Positions 8,401 through 15,832 are shown, counted from the stretch's first letter. The stretch is 41,305 nucleotides of DNA from Thermoflexus hugenholtzii JAD2 (GCA_945865725.1 CAMBEO010000015.1:1-41305); one strand, 5' to 3'. Notes: generated by a model from the letters alone, not told the origin. Translations and numbers: made by a program.

Positions 8401-8936
8401 GCGCCGCCGCGTGGGTGACCGGCGAACTCGCGGGCCTGGGGCCGGCGTACCTGCCGGGCCTTGCCGAGCAACTGGTGACGGACCCGGCCCTCGAGGCGAT
8501 GACGGCGTGGGAGGAGGTGCAGGCCGAGTACCGGACGCTTGGCTACGCGCCGAACCGGCACGCGGTGTCGTGGTTGCGCCCGGCCCTCGAGGGGCAGGGA
8601 GCGGTGACGGCGACCGGCCTGGTGCGCCAGCGGCACGGGCGGGTGGCGCGGGCGGGTGGCCTGGTGATCTGCCGTCAGCGCCCGGAGACGGCGGGGGGCG
8701 TGCTGTTCCTGACGGTCGAAGACGAGACGGGGCTGTTCAACGCGATCGTGCAGGCACCAGCCTACGAGCGTCTACGGCGCGTGTTGCGCGGCGAGGGGTT
8801 GGTGGTGCTAGAGGGGGCGGTGCAACACCGCGACAACACGACGCACCTGATGGTGCGCCAGGCGTGGGCGTTGCGCCCCGGCGGGACGATCGCCGTGCCC
8901 GCCCCGGTGGGGGTGCGCAGCCACGACTTCCGGTGA
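5481..8936 (+). CDS. dnaE2: error-prone DNA polymerase III alpha subunit DnaE2
   Basis: This 1151-residue C-family polymerase performs error-prone synthesis past lesions together with ImuB. It has an N-terminal PHP domain (HAHTNFSFLDG at residues 6-16, then ITDHDS), palm metal ligands in PDIDLDF (Asp416, Asp418) and IKMDLLSLG (Asp569), and a C-terminal OB fold with LVICRQRPETAGGVLFLTVEDETG. The polymerase site therefore looks intact. The ATG at 5481 has CGAGGG at 5468-5473. The frame is open 70 codons further upstream, but those lie in imuB. It is longer than typical DnaE2 (about 1030-1080) because of a roughly 50-residue low-complexity insert (about residues 844-895) encoded by palindromic repeats, placed between SAWESTLE and the conserved AIRLGMCEVHGLG. 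It shares a transcript with imuB. Confidence 0.93.
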   Translation: MEYAELHAHTNFSFLDGASDPEAMAETAARLGLRALAITDHDSLSGIVRFGAAAQAHGIHPITGIELTVEPPGTPAPGLPGFDRVPPGVDGGDPMPEVAHLTLLAEDLGGYRNLCALLTEAYRHGGLDAPRVPWEVLARHAGGLVALSGCADGEVPRALARGGPEAAFRVAARYREAFGRDRFAIELHRHGLPADGPRNAGLQAVAARLDLACVATQDAHYHDATRAMLHHVVTCIRHGTTLAEAGARLRPNDEYRLKSGAEMARRFRDECARAGSPARDPLRATLAIAERCAFTLHDLRYEFPRPRLPHGESALSFLTRLVEAGKTVFYPDASDEVGARLAHELDIVDQLGLAGYLLVFKEIVDWSQSQGILVSMRGSAPASAMLHCMGLCPIDPLEHGLLFERFCSPERREYPDIDLDFPHERREEVIQHIYEKYGRTHAAMVCEVISYRSRSAVRDVAKVLGLPAARAQRLADLLDSRDADPLARLEAEGIRGRLADLLVDLTRQLADSPRHLSIHVGGMVISSEPLNHVTPVLPARMPARTVLPWDKDDLTILAETFDVQLIKMDLLSLGMLSAIGRCFDHVADLTGERLDLHGFRYDPGVYDQLCAADTIGLFQVESRAQQSFLPRLRPRNLADTAISVGAIRPGPGAARAGEHIVRRRQGREPITYPARELIPALRETYGVLLWQEQCIQVAVIAAGYTPGEADQLRRAMSHKRSEERMHEVCAEMVDRMTARGYDASTAEAVRDMVVGFAGYGFPRAHAYPFAHLALISATLRLRYPEAYYAALLNCQPMGFYAPHTLLWDAHRHGVRVLPVHVNCSAWESTLEPLPPPEAPAPLDSSPAKRGGGGASLSRRSGGGTEGGGCLPRSGVETLPTPLSREAGEGQGVGVRPAPAVAIRLGMCEVHGLGPAAREIFEGARAAGPFRSLADLVVRTGFDRDRLESLAEVGALLGLPAGAATGRAGPGRDRRAAAWVTGELAGLGPAYLPGLAEQLVTDPALEAMTAWEEVQAEYRTLGYAPNRHAVSWLRPALEGQGAVTATGLVRQRHGRVARAGGLVICRQRPETAGGVLFLTVEDETGLFNAIVQAPAYERLRRVLRGEGLVVLEGAVQHRDNTTHLMVRQAWALRPGGTIAVPAPVGVRSHDFR
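8011..8164 (+). repeat. cluster of GC-rich palindromic repeats inside dnaE2
   Basis: Four hairpin units of the form CCCTCTCCCGC-gaa-GCGGGGGAGGG lie in tandem at about 8011-8029, 8044-8070, 8086-8110 (degenerate) and 8121-8147. Two of them are followed by G-rich tails. 8061-8083 and 8138-8160 each contain four G-runs of at least three, a G-quadruplex-capable pattern on the coding strand. The reading frame is kept throughout. Related units occur at 33501-33526, 34779-34810 and 38573-38604. Confidence 0.8.
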
Positions 8937-8995
8937 GGTGATCGCGAGACGTTAGCGAGCCAAATGACGATACGGACCCGCAGCGACCGAGGAAA

Positions 8996-10159
8996 CTACG
9001 CCAGTCGCGCCGTCGCCCCCTCGCCCTCCCCTTCCACCGCTACCAACCCGTCGCGTGCGAGGTCGCCAAGCAAGCCAAGCAACCACGCGCGGCGCGCCAC
9101 CGCCTCGTACGTCGGGTCCACCGACGGCCCGAGGGCGTCCACCGACAGCGTCGCGCCCGGCGGCAACGCGCGCAGGGCCGCGACCGCGCGACCGCGGAAC
9201 CACCGGCGCGACCCCTCGAACCGTTCCGGTGCCCGCCGCGCCGGGTCCGGCCGGTAGGTCGCGCGCGTCTCCGCGACCCGGGCCAGGCCTTCCATGCCCG
9301 GCAGTGCCATCGGCCCGGCACCGGCAGGCGTCGCCTCCACCGCACTCACGGCGGCGCACCAGTCGCGTACCGGACACGCCCCGCATCGCGGCGCCCGCGC
9401 CACGCAGGTCGTCGCCCCCAGGTCCATCAGGGCCTGGTTCCAGTCGTACACGTCCGCGTCGTCCGGCAACGCGGCGCGCGCCATCGCCCACCCGTGCCGG
9501 TCGGCCGGTACCCCCGGCGCCGGCGCGATCCGGAACACTCGGTCAAGCACGCGCCCCACGTTCGTGTCAAGCACCGCTTCGGGCAGGCCGAACGCGAAGC
9601 ACGCGATCGCGCCGGCGGTGTACGGCCCGATGCCCGGCAACGCGCGCAGCGCCTCGACCGACGCCGGAAGCGTCCCGCCGCTGGCCTCGACCACCGTCCG
9701 CGCGACCTCGTGCAACGCCACGGCGCGCCGGTTGTAGCCAAGCCCCGCCCACGCCCGGATCACGTCGGCGCGCGGCGCCGTCGCGAGGTCGCGCAACGTC
9801 GGGAAGGACGCCAGGAATGCCTCCCACTTCGGGCGCACGCGGTCGACCTGGGTCTGTTGCAGCATCGCCTCGGCCACGAGGATGGCGTACGGGTCGCGCG
9901 TGCGCCGCCACGGCAGGTCGCGCCCCTCCCGCCGGTACCACCCGAGGATCGCCGCCTGCACCGCCCCTGCCTTGGCCCCGGGCAGGCGAACCGTCGCGGT
10001 CGACGCAACCCGTCCCCGGCGCGCCGGGGCACCGGGCGCGTGGCCGGCGTCCGTCGCTTCCGGTGATGGCTTGCCTCGTGACGGGACCGGGTCGTCGGCC
10101 TTGGCGGGCGCCAGAGGTACCGGGACGTCGTCGGTGGAAGCATCGATGAAGCGCGGCAT
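8996..10159 (-). CDS. mutY: A/G-specific adenine DNA glycosylase MutY
   Basis: MutY removes adenine mispaired with 8-oxoguanine in base excision repair. The catalytic Glu97 lies in AEAMLQQTQV. A helix-hairpin-helix LPGIGPYTAGAIACFAFG (174-191) is followed by Asp198 in VLDTNVGRV. The [4Fe-4S] loop is Cys252-x6-Cys259-x2-Cys262-x5-Cys268, all present. The C-terminal domain is short and lacks an obvious full NUDIX-like 8-oxoG recognition domain. A roughly 65-residue Ala/Pro-rich N-terminal extension precedes the catalytic domain. The ATG at 10159 is supported by TAGAAT 6 nt upstream and no Shine-Dalgarno sequence, the leaderless pattern seen elsewhere here. An internal start without the extension cannot be excluded. 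It is convergent with dnaE2, 59 nt apart. Confidence 0.93.
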   Translation of the reverse strand: MPRFIDASTDDVPVPLAPAKADDPVPSRGKPSPEATDAGHAPGAPARRGRVASTATVRLPGAKAGAVQAAILGWYRREGRDLPWRRTRDPYAILVAEAMLQQTQVDRVRPKWEAFLASFPTLRDLATAPRADVIRAWAGLGYNRRAVALHEVARTVVEASGGTLPASVEALRALPGIGPYTAGAIACFAFGLPEAVLDTNVGRVLDRVFRIAPAPGVPADRHGWAMARAALPDDADVYDWNQALMDLGATTCVARAPRCGACPVRDWCAAVSAVEATPAGAGPMALPGMEGLARVAETRATYRPDPARRAPERFEGSRRWFRGRAVAALRALPPGATLSVDALGPSVDPTYEAVARRAWLLGLLGDLARDGLVAVEGEGEGATARLA

Positions 10160-10165
10160 CGGGGG

Positions 10166-10171
10166 ATTCTA
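10166..10171 (-). promoter_or_regulatory. -10 element of a leaderless promoter for mutY
   Basis: TAGAAT on the minus strand (five of six bases match TATAAT) is followed by CCCCCG and the ATG at 10159. There is no ribosome-binding site and no convincing -35. This supports the long form of MutY with its N-terminal extension. Confidence 0.5.
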
Positions 10172-10299
10172 GGGAAGCGCCCGGTGCACGCCCCACATTG
10201 CGTGGTGCCGGGACGGCGCCCCGAGCGCCGCCGCGTATCCTGTCCTGTGTCCGTGCGCCGGGTTGCCCGCGCGCGTCCCCGATGGAGCCCCGTCCCCTG

Positions 10300-11553
10300 A
10301 TGCCCGCGCCCTTCCGCTTCACCCTCGAGGCGACCGACCCGGTCACCGGCGCGCGGGCCGGGCGCTTCGAGACCCCTCGCGGCACCATCCTCACCCCGAC
10401 GTTCATGCCGGTCGGCACGCAGGCGACCGTCAAGTCGCTCACCCCCGACGACCTGCACGGCCTCGGGGCGCAGGTGATCCTCGCGAACACCTACCACCTG
10501 CACCTCCGGCCCGGCGAGGACCTGATCGAACGCCTTGGCGGCCTCCACCGCTTCATGCGGTGGGACGGTCCCATCCTCACCGACTCCGGCGGCTTCCAGG
10601 TGTTCAGCCTCGCCCACCTGCGCAAGGTCACCGAGGAGGGCGTCGCCTTCCGGTCGCACATCGACGGCAGCGCGCGCCTCCTCACCCCCGAGGTGGCGAC
10701 GCGCATCCAGGAGCGCCTTGGAGCGGACATCGCGATGGCGTTCGACCACTGCGTCGACCTGCCCGCGACCTACGAGAAGACGCGCGACGCGATGGAACGC
10801 ACGCACCGGTGGCTTGACCGGTGCCTCACGGCGCACGCCCGCCCGGACCAGGCCCTTTTCCCCATCGTGCAGGGCGGCACCTTCGACGACCTGCGCATCG
10901 AGAGCGCCGAGGCGATCCGCCGCATCGACGCCCCCGGTTACGCCATCGGCGGCGTCAGCGTCGGCGAAACCAAGGAGGACGCCCGGCGGATCGTCGCCCT
11001 CGTCGCGCCGCGCCTGCCCGCCGACCGGCCGCGCTACCTCATGGGTGTCGGTTCGCCGGAGGACCTCGCCAACGGGGTCGCGGGTGGTGTCGACCTCTTC
11101 GATTGCGTCCTGCCCACCCGCATCGCGCGCAACGGCACCGTCCTCACCGACGCCGGGCGCATCACCCTGACCCGCGGGGCGCTGCGGGACGTCGACGGCC
11201 CCATCGAGGGAGATTGCGACTGTTACACGTGCCAAAACTTCACGGTGGCGTACTTGCACCACCTCTTCAAGGCCGAGGAGCTGCTTGGGCACCGCCTGGC
11301 AACGATCCACAACCTGCGCTACATGGCGCGCCTCGGGGCACGAATGCGGCAGGCGATCCTTGCAGGCACGTACGGCACGTGGCGCGACCAGTTCCTCGCG
11401 GGCTATCGCGTCGCCGACGAGGCCGTCGCGCAGGCGCAACGCGACCGGCGCGTTGCCGCGTGGCAGGCGGCCCGGCCGGGATTGGACGCGCGGACGGCGG
11501 CCCGTAAGGCGGTCGCGCTCGCAGGGGATGGCGATGGTCTCGGGCACGACTGA
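10300..11553 (+). CDS. tgt: queuine tRNA-ribosyltransferase (tRNA-guanine transglycosylase)
   Basis: Tgt exchanges guanine-34 of GUN-anticodon tRNAs for preQ1 in queuosine synthesis. Family marks in this 417-residue protein are TFMPVGTQATVK (34-45), LTDSGGFQVFSL with Asp95, FPIVQGG, and the nucleophile Asp268 in DLFDCVLPTRIARNG. The zinc site is formed by Cys306, Cys308 and Cys311 (CDCYTC) plus a downstream His near HRLATIHN. The start at 10300 aligns with the family N-terminus (MPAPFRFTLEATDP). An in-frame ATG at 10282 would add six residues, and neither has a strong Shine-Dalgarno sequence. A possible -10 TATCCT lies at 10236-10241. No other queuosine gene is present in the window. Its end overlaps the next gene, suggesting co-expression. 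Confidence 0.93.
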   Translation: MPAPFRFTLEATDPVTGARAGRFETPRGTILTPTFMPVGTQATVKSLTPDDLHGLGAQVILANTYHLHLRPGEDLIERLGGLHRFMRWDGPILTDSGGFQVFSLAHLRKVTEEGVAFRSHIDGSARLLTPEVATRIQERLGADIAMAFDHCVDLPATYEKTRDAMERTHRWLDRCLTAHARPDQALFPIVQGGTFDDLRIESAEAIRRIDAPGYAIGGVSVGETKEDARRIVALVAPRLPADRPRYLMGVGSPEDLANGVAGGVDLFDCVLPTRIARNGTVLTDAGRITLTRGALRDVDGPIEGDCDCYTCQNFTVAYLHHLFKAEELLGHRLATIHNLRYMARLGARMRQAILAGTYGTWRDQFLAGYRVADEAVAQAQRDRRVAAWQAARPGLDARTAARKAVALAGDGDGLGHD

Positions 11554-13330
11554 CCGGCGGCACCGGCCCGCCGGAGTGCAGCCCGCCCGCCGGGGAACGC
11601 CGGGCCCGGGCGGGGGGACGCACGCCGCCCCGACCGGCGGCGACGTGACCGTCGCCGAAGTCGTCCGAGTCCTGATGCCGGGCGCCCGAATCGTCGGTGG
11701 CGCCGCCGGTGCGGGCGCCCGGGTGAACTGGGCGACGACCCTCCGCGGACGCCCGCCCGCGTTCGAGCCGCGCGGTGGCGGGGAACTCGTGCTTGCACCG
11801 CGCGCCTCCCTCGACGGCCTGCGCCACGCCGACGTCGCCTTGACCATCCCACGGATCCTCGAGGGACTCGCGACCGCCGGCGCCGTCGGCCTCGTCGTGC
11901 CCGCCCCGGCCGCGCGCGAGGACGTCGCCGTCGCCGACCGCCTTGGCCTGCCGCTTGTCGAGGTGCCCGCGGCCCTCGCCCTGACCGAGATCGACCGCGA
12001 GGTGATCTCGCTGGTGCTCGACCGGCGCAGCGAGATGCAGGCCCGCGCCAGCGCCCTGTATCGAGAGCTGGCGGGCCTGTCGGTCGAGGGCGGCGGCATC
12101 GACGGGATCCTCGCGCGCGCCGCCGCCCTCACCGGCCACGGCGCCGTCTTCGAGGACGAACGCTTCAATGTCCGCGCGATGGCCGATCCCGAGGGGTCCT
12201 CCACCATCCTGCCCGGCACTGGCGAACCGGTCGCGGCGACCCTGACGTCCGTCGAGGAACGTGGAGTGGTCCTGTCATGGGTGCGATCACACCCGGCGAA
12301 TGGCACCACGCCGCCAGCGACGACCGTGCGGGCCGCGCGATGGAACCTCCACCGCGCCGTCGCCCCCGTCTACACCGGCGAGCGGTTGCGCGGCCTCGTC
12401 AGCCTTTGCGCCGGCGCCGACGCCCTCGTGGATTTCGACCTGCTCGCCGTGAGCCGCCTCGCCGCCGTCTGCGCCGTCGAGCTGTCGAAGGAGGACGCCG
12501 TCCTCGCCGCCGAGCAGCGGGTGCAGGGCGACCTGATGGACGACATCCTGCGCGCGGGAAGCGACCCGGAACAGGTCGCCCGCCCAGCGATGCGCGCCGG
12601 CCTGTCGCCGACCGGGACGTTCGGCGTCGTCGTCATCGGCATCGACGGCGAGGTGCCCGGCGCGACCATTGCCGAGGTCGCCGCGTCGATCCAGCGCCTC
12701 GTGCGGGACCGCGGTTCGCCGGCCCTCTGCCGCGCCGGGGACTCCGAGGTCGTCGTCGTCTGCGAGGTCGCCGCCGGCACGGCCGGAACCGGTGGCGTGG
12801 CGCACGACGCCGCCGAGCTTGACCGGTCGCTCCGCGTCGTCGCGCGGGCCATCGCCGACCTCGCCGCCGCCCGCCTCGCGGGCACCCCGACCGGCGCGGG
12901 GGTCAGTCGCCCGCACTCCCCCCTCGGCGCCTTGCCCGAGGCGATTCGCGAGGCGCGCGAGGCCTGGCGGATCGGGCGTCGCGTCAACGGTGCCGGTACC
13001 CTCGCCGCCTACGCCGACCTGCGCCTTGATCGCGTCCTCTATGCCCTGCGAGACGCGCCCGAGTTGCGCCAGTTCTGCGACCAGAGCCTTGGCACACTCA
13101 TCGAGTACGACCGTCGTTCGGGCCAAAACCTTGTCGCGACCCTTGAGGCCTTCTTCGCTTGCCACGGCAACCTCAGCCAGGCGGCCATCCGGCTGCAGCT
13201 GCACCGCAACTCCCTCCTCTACCGGATCGGCCGGATCGAGGAGGTTGGCGCCATCGACCTTGAGGATCCCGAGACCAGGCTTGCCCTGCATGTCGCGCTG
13301 AAGGCGCGGCGCCTCCTGGCGCCGACCTAG
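11534..13330 (+). CDS. PucR/CdaR-family transcriptional regulator
   Basis: This 598-residue protein has the PucR architecture. An N-terminal PucR domain (VTVAEVVRVLMPGARIVGGAAG onward, to about residue 160) is followed by a GAF/CdaR-like middle region. A C-terminal HTH_30 helix-turn-helix reads GNLSQAAIRLQLHRNSLLYRIGRIEE and ends ETRLALHVALKARRLL. Such proteins control purine, sugar-diacid or nitrogen-related genes. The ATG at 11534 has AGGGG at 11523-11527 and overlaps the tgt stop by 20 nt. An ATG at 11528 and a GTG at 11645 (closer to the usual family start) are alternatives. It is followed by glnA after 70 nt, so a nitrogen-linked role is plausible but not shown. Confidence 0.85.
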   Translation: MVSGTTDRRHRPAGVQPARRGTPGPGGGTHAAPTGGDVTVAEVVRVLMPGARIVGGAAGAGARVNWATTLRGRPPAFEPRGGGELVLAPRASLDGLRHADVALTIPRILEGLATAGAVGLVVPAPAAREDVAVADRLGLPLVEVPAALALTEIDREVISLVLDRRSEMQARASALYRELAGLSVEGGGIDGILARAAALTGHGAVFEDERFNVRAMADPEGSSTILPGTGEPVAATLTSVEERGVVLSWVRSHPANGTTPPATTVRAARWNLHRAVAPVYTGERLRGLVSLCAGADALVDFDLLAVSRLAAVCAVELSKEDAVLAAEQRVQGDLMDDILRAGSDPEQVARPAMRAGLSPTGTFGVVVIGIDGEVPGATIAEVAASIQRLVRDRGSPALCRAGDSEVVVVCEVAAGTAGTGGVAHDAAELDRSLRVVARAIADLAAARLAGTPTGAGVSRPHSPLGALPEAIREAREAWRIGRRVNGAGTLAAYADLRLDRVLYALRDAPELRQFCDQSLGTLIEYDRRSGQNLVATLEAFFACHGNLSQAAIRLQLHRNSLLYRIGRIEEVGAIDLEDPETRLALHVALKARRLLAPT

Positions 13331-13347
13331 GCGCGGGACCGCCCGGA

Positions 13348-13368
13348 GCGCCGCCGACCTTGCGGCGC
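13348..13368 (+). terminator. hairpin between the PucR-type gene and glnA
   Basis: GCGCCGC (13348-13354) pairs perfectly with GCGGCGC (13362-13368) across a 7-nt loop, 17 nt after the regulator stop. No U-tract follows, so it may be an attenuator, a processing barrier or a weak terminator. Confidence 0.35.
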
Positions 13369-13400
13369 GACCCGGCCACGTGGCACGAAAGGAACCGCCG

Positions 13401-14762
13401 ATGGCCGAGGCTTCGACCGACCGCCACGCGCTTCGCGAGCGCACCCTCCAACGCGTCGCCGACGAGCACGTCCGCTTCGTCAACCTCCAGTTCACTGACG
13501 TCGTCGGCCTCGTCAAGAGCGTCACGATCCCGGCGCACCAGTTCGCCGACTGCATCGACCACGGCAAGTGGTTCGACGGGTCCTCGATCGAGGGGTTCGC
13601 CCGCATCGCTGAGAGCGACATGTACCTCGACCCGGATCTCACCACCTTCGAAGTGATCCCGTGGGAGCGTGGCGACGACACCACGGCGAAGGTCATCTGC
13701 GACGTCTTCACCCCCGAGGGGGAGCCGTTCCCGGGGGACCCGCGCCACGTCCTGCGCCGCGCGGTCCGGGAGGCCGAGCGCCTCGGCTACCGGTTCAACA
13801 CCGGGCCGGAACTCGAGTTCTTCCTCCTGCGCCTGTCGAACGAGGGCGTCGTCAGCCTCACGCCGCACGACGAGGGCGGCTACTTCGACTTGTCGACCGA
13901 CCTGGCGAGCCAGGTGCGCAAGGAGATGGTCAACGCCCTCGAGGCTCTCGGGATCACCGTCGAGACGAGCCACCACGAGGTGGCCACCGGCCAGCACGAG
14001 ATCGACTTCCAGTACGACGAGGCGTTGCGCACCGCCGACAACGCGGTCACGTTCCGGTATGCCCTGAAGGCGGTCGCGCGGCGCTTCGGCCTGCACGCGA
14101 CGTTCATGCCCAAGCCGTTTTACGGCCTCGCCGGTTCGGGCATGCACACCCACATGAGCCTGGCCGACATCACGACGGGCAAGAACCTGTTCGCCGACCC
14201 GGGCAACGAGTACGGCCTCTCCCCGCTGGCGCACCACTTCACCGCCGGCGTGCTCAAGCACGCGCGATCGATGTCCGCCATCCTGTCGCCCCTTGTCAAC
14301 TCGTACAAGCGCCTGGTGCCCGGCTACGAGGCCCCCGTGTACATCAGTTGGGCGCGCGTCAACCGCTCGGCCCTCATCCGGATCCCGAAGATCTCGGCCG
14401 GCAAGCCCCAAAGCGCGCGCATCGAGCTGCGCTGCCCCGACCCGAGCTGCAACCCGTACCTCGCGTTCGCCGTGATGTTGCGCGCCGGCCTCGAGGGCGT
14501 CCGCGAGAAGCTGGCCCCGCCCGCACCCGTCGAGGAGAACCTTTACGAGTTCGACGCCCGGATGCTGGCCCACCACGGCGTCCAAACCCTGCCGACAAAC
14601 CTGCGCGAGGCCCTCGACGAGATGGAGCGGGACGACCTGATTCAGGAGACGCTAGGCTCACACGTGTACGAGCGGTTCCTGGAGGCGAAGCGCCAGGAGT
14701 GGGACGAGTACCGGGTCCGCGTTAGCGAGTGGGAGATCGAGCGCTACTTGCACGTGTTCTAG
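13401..14762 (+). CDS. glnA: glutamine synthetase type I
   Basis: GlnA makes glutamine from glutamate, ammonia and ATP as a cytosolic dodecamer. The 453-residue length is that of the GSI-alpha subgroup. Visible motifs are WFDGSSIEGFARIAESDMYLDPD (57-79), the Glu-rich metal sites TGPELEFFLL and ETSHHEVATGQHEIDF, GSGMHTHMSL, and RIPKISAGKPQSARIELRCPDPSCNPYLAF. The segment corresponding to the adenylylation loop reads ENLYEFDARM rather than the KNLYDLPPEE of GlnE-modified enzymes, so adenylylation control is unlikely. The ATG at 13401 has AAAGGA at 13388-13393. A GTG at 13380 would place the start upstream of that site and is less likely. The neighbouring PucR-type gene is a candidate regulator. 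Confidence 0.95.
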   Translation: MAEASTDRHALRERTLQRVADEHVRFVNLQFTDVVGLVKSVTIPAHQFADCIDHGKWFDGSSIEGFARIAESDMYLDPDLTTFEVIPWERGDDTTAKVICDVFTPEGEPFPGDPRHVLRRAVREAERLGYRFNTGPELEFFLLRLSNEGVVSLTPHDEGGYFDLSTDLASQVRKEMVNALEALGITVETSHHEVATGQHEIDFQYDEALRTADNAVTFRYALKAVARRFGLHATFMPKPFYGLAGSGMHTHMSLADITTGKNLFADPGNEYGLSPLAHHFTAGVLKHARSMSAILSPLVNSYKRLVPGYEAPVYISWARVNRSALIRIPKISAGKPQSARIELRCPDPSCNPYLAFAVMLRAGLEGVREKLAPPAPVEENLYEFDARMLAHHGVQTLPTNLREALDEMERDDLIQETLGSHVYERFLEAKRQEWDEYRVRVSEWEIERYLHVF

Positions 14763-14805
14763 GTGGACGCCGCGCGCCGCGCGGCTCCTCCTCCGGAATG
14801 GTCGG

Positions 14806-14814
14806 TGCTATACT
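14806..14814 (+). promoter_or_regulatory. extended -10 promoter of the rpsF operon
   Basis: TGCTATACT is an extended -10 element (TGN followed by TATACT at 14809-14814). No -35 is evident. It would start transcription near 14821, giving a leader of about 137 nt before rpsF, unusually long for this window. Confidence 0.6.
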
Positions 14815-14889
14815 TGGCGTGCCCGGGCGATCCGCACGGGCGTGCCGTCGCATTGGTCCGGCGCGTGCCGGATCGGTCCCGTTGCCGGG

Positions 14890-14932
14890 GCCGCGACGCG
14901 ACGGCCTTCCTGCCGCGACCGCGCGTCGCGGC
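14890..14932 (+). promoter_or_regulatory. stem-loop in the rpsF leader
   Basis: An 11-bp perfect inverted repeat (14890-14900 paired with 14922-14932, 21-nt loop) stands 9 nt before the rpsF Shine-Dalgarno sequence. The loop contains TGCCGC. Many bacteria have an S6:S18-binding leader hairpin here with a CCG box, and this structure is a candidate for such autoregulation. The match to that motif was made by eye only. Confidence 0.45.
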
Positions 14933-14957
14933 AATCCCATGGGAAGGAACCATCACC

Positions 14958-15254
14958 TTGGCAAGGCGCCCGTACGAGGCCGTCCTGATCCTCAACCCGA
15001 ACGTCGAGGAAGAGGAACTGGCCGGTGTCCAGGAAAAGGTCCTGGAACAGATCACCGCCCGCGGCGGCGAGGTGTCGCGCGTCGATACCTGGGGTCGGCG
15101 TCGGATGTTCTACCCGATCAAGCACCAGCGCGACGGCCACTACCTGGTGTGCCACTTCAACGCCGAGGCGCCGGTGATCAAGCAGATCGAGACGCAGTGG
15201 TTGATCACTGATGGCCTGTTGCGCCACCTCGTGATCCGCCGCGACGCGGACTGA
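14958..15254 (+). CDS. rpsF: 30S ribosomal protein S6
   Basis: S6 binds the central domain of 16S rRNA together with S18. The 98-residue protein begins with RRPYEAVLILNPNVEEEEL and contains GGEVSRVDTWGRRRMFYPIKHQRDGHYLVCHF, the standard S6 signature. The frame is open from 14763, but a TTG at 14958 is the right start. It follows GAAGGAA at 14943-14949 and gives the usual S6 N-terminus and length, whereas the upstream part looks like leader sequence with a promoter and a hairpin. It is first gene of rpsF-ssb-rpsR. rplI, often in this operon, is absent. Confidence 0.93.
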   Translation: MARRPYEAVLILNPNVEEEELAGVQEKVLEQITARGGEVSRVDTWGRRRMFYPIKHQRDGHYLVCHFNAEAPVIKQIETQWLITDGLLRHLVIRRDAD

Positions 15255-15301
15255 GGGGCGGAGGTCGCCGGCATGGCGCGCGTCGACCGGGGAGGAGTGC
15301 G

Positions 15302-15832
15302 ATGGCCCGTTCACTGAACAAGGTCATGTTGATCGGTCACCTTGGACGCGATCCGGAGATGCGCTACACCCCGGGCGGCGACCCGGTCGTCAACTTTTCG
15401 ATCGCGACCAGCCGGACGTGGACCGACCAGGGAACCAACGAGCGACGCGAGGCCACGGAGTGGCACAACATCGTCGCGTGGCGCCGCCTCGCCGAGACCT
15501 GCCAGCGCTACCTTCGCAAGGGAAGCCTCGTGTACATCGAGGGACGCCTTGAGACCCGGTCGTGGGATGACCGCGAGACCGGCAAGAAGAACTACCGTAC
15601 CGAGGTCATCGCTGACGAGATGAACATGCTCGACTCGCGCCCCGAAGGCCAGGAGGGTAGTGACTCCCAGGAGGAGCGCACTACCACCGCCCGGCGCCCG
15701 TCCGCGTCCCCGGCCTCGCGGGACGGGGGACGGGAGGGCGCGCGCGACCGGTCGCACCTGCGTCCGGTCGGGGGCGCCAGCGACGGCGCCGACGACGACC
15801 GCCACATGGACCTCGACGACACCCCGTTCTGA
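15302..15832 (+). CDS. ssb: single-stranded DNA-binding protein
   Basis: SSB coats single-stranded DNA during replication and repair. The OB fold occupies about residues 1-110 (LNKVMLIGHLGRDPEMRYTPGGDPV, EWHNIVAWRRLAE, YRTEVIADEMNML). It is followed by a Gln/Ser/Arg-rich flexible tail and the conserved acidic tip DLDDTPF that recruits repair and replication proteins. The length (176) is normal. The ATG at 15302 follows GGAGG at 15291-15295. It lies between rpsF and rpsR, the classical arrangement. Confidence 0.96.
   Translation: MARSLNKVMLIGHLGRDPEMRYTPGGDPVVNFSIATSRTWTDQGTNERREATEWHNIVAWRRLAETCQRYLRKGSLVYIEGRLETRSWDDRETGKKNYRTEVIADEMNMLDSRPEGQEGSDSQEERTTTARRPSASPASRDGGREGARDRSHLRPVGGASDGADDDRHMDLDDTPF

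Noticed and set aside
6684-8636. 650-codon minus-strand open frame across dnaE2
   Set aside because: It lies opposite intact polymerase motifs, has composition typical of an antisense frame in GC-rich DNA (Arg, Gly, Val, His rich), and shows no recognisable domain.
9760-12309. 849-codon minus-strand open frame across mutY, tgt and the PucR-type gene
   Set aside because: It crosses three well-supported genes on mixed strands and has no domain signature. It is a product of the lack of stop codons in high-GC DNA.
12287-14585. Two long minus-strand frames opposite the PucR-type gene and glnA
   Set aside because: Glutamine synthetase motifs on the plus strand are complete. The antisense frames look like shadows.
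14763-14957. 65-residue N-terminal extension of S6
   Set aside because: The region holds a promoter and a leader hairpin. A Shine-Dalgarno sequence and a TTG at 14958 give normal S6.
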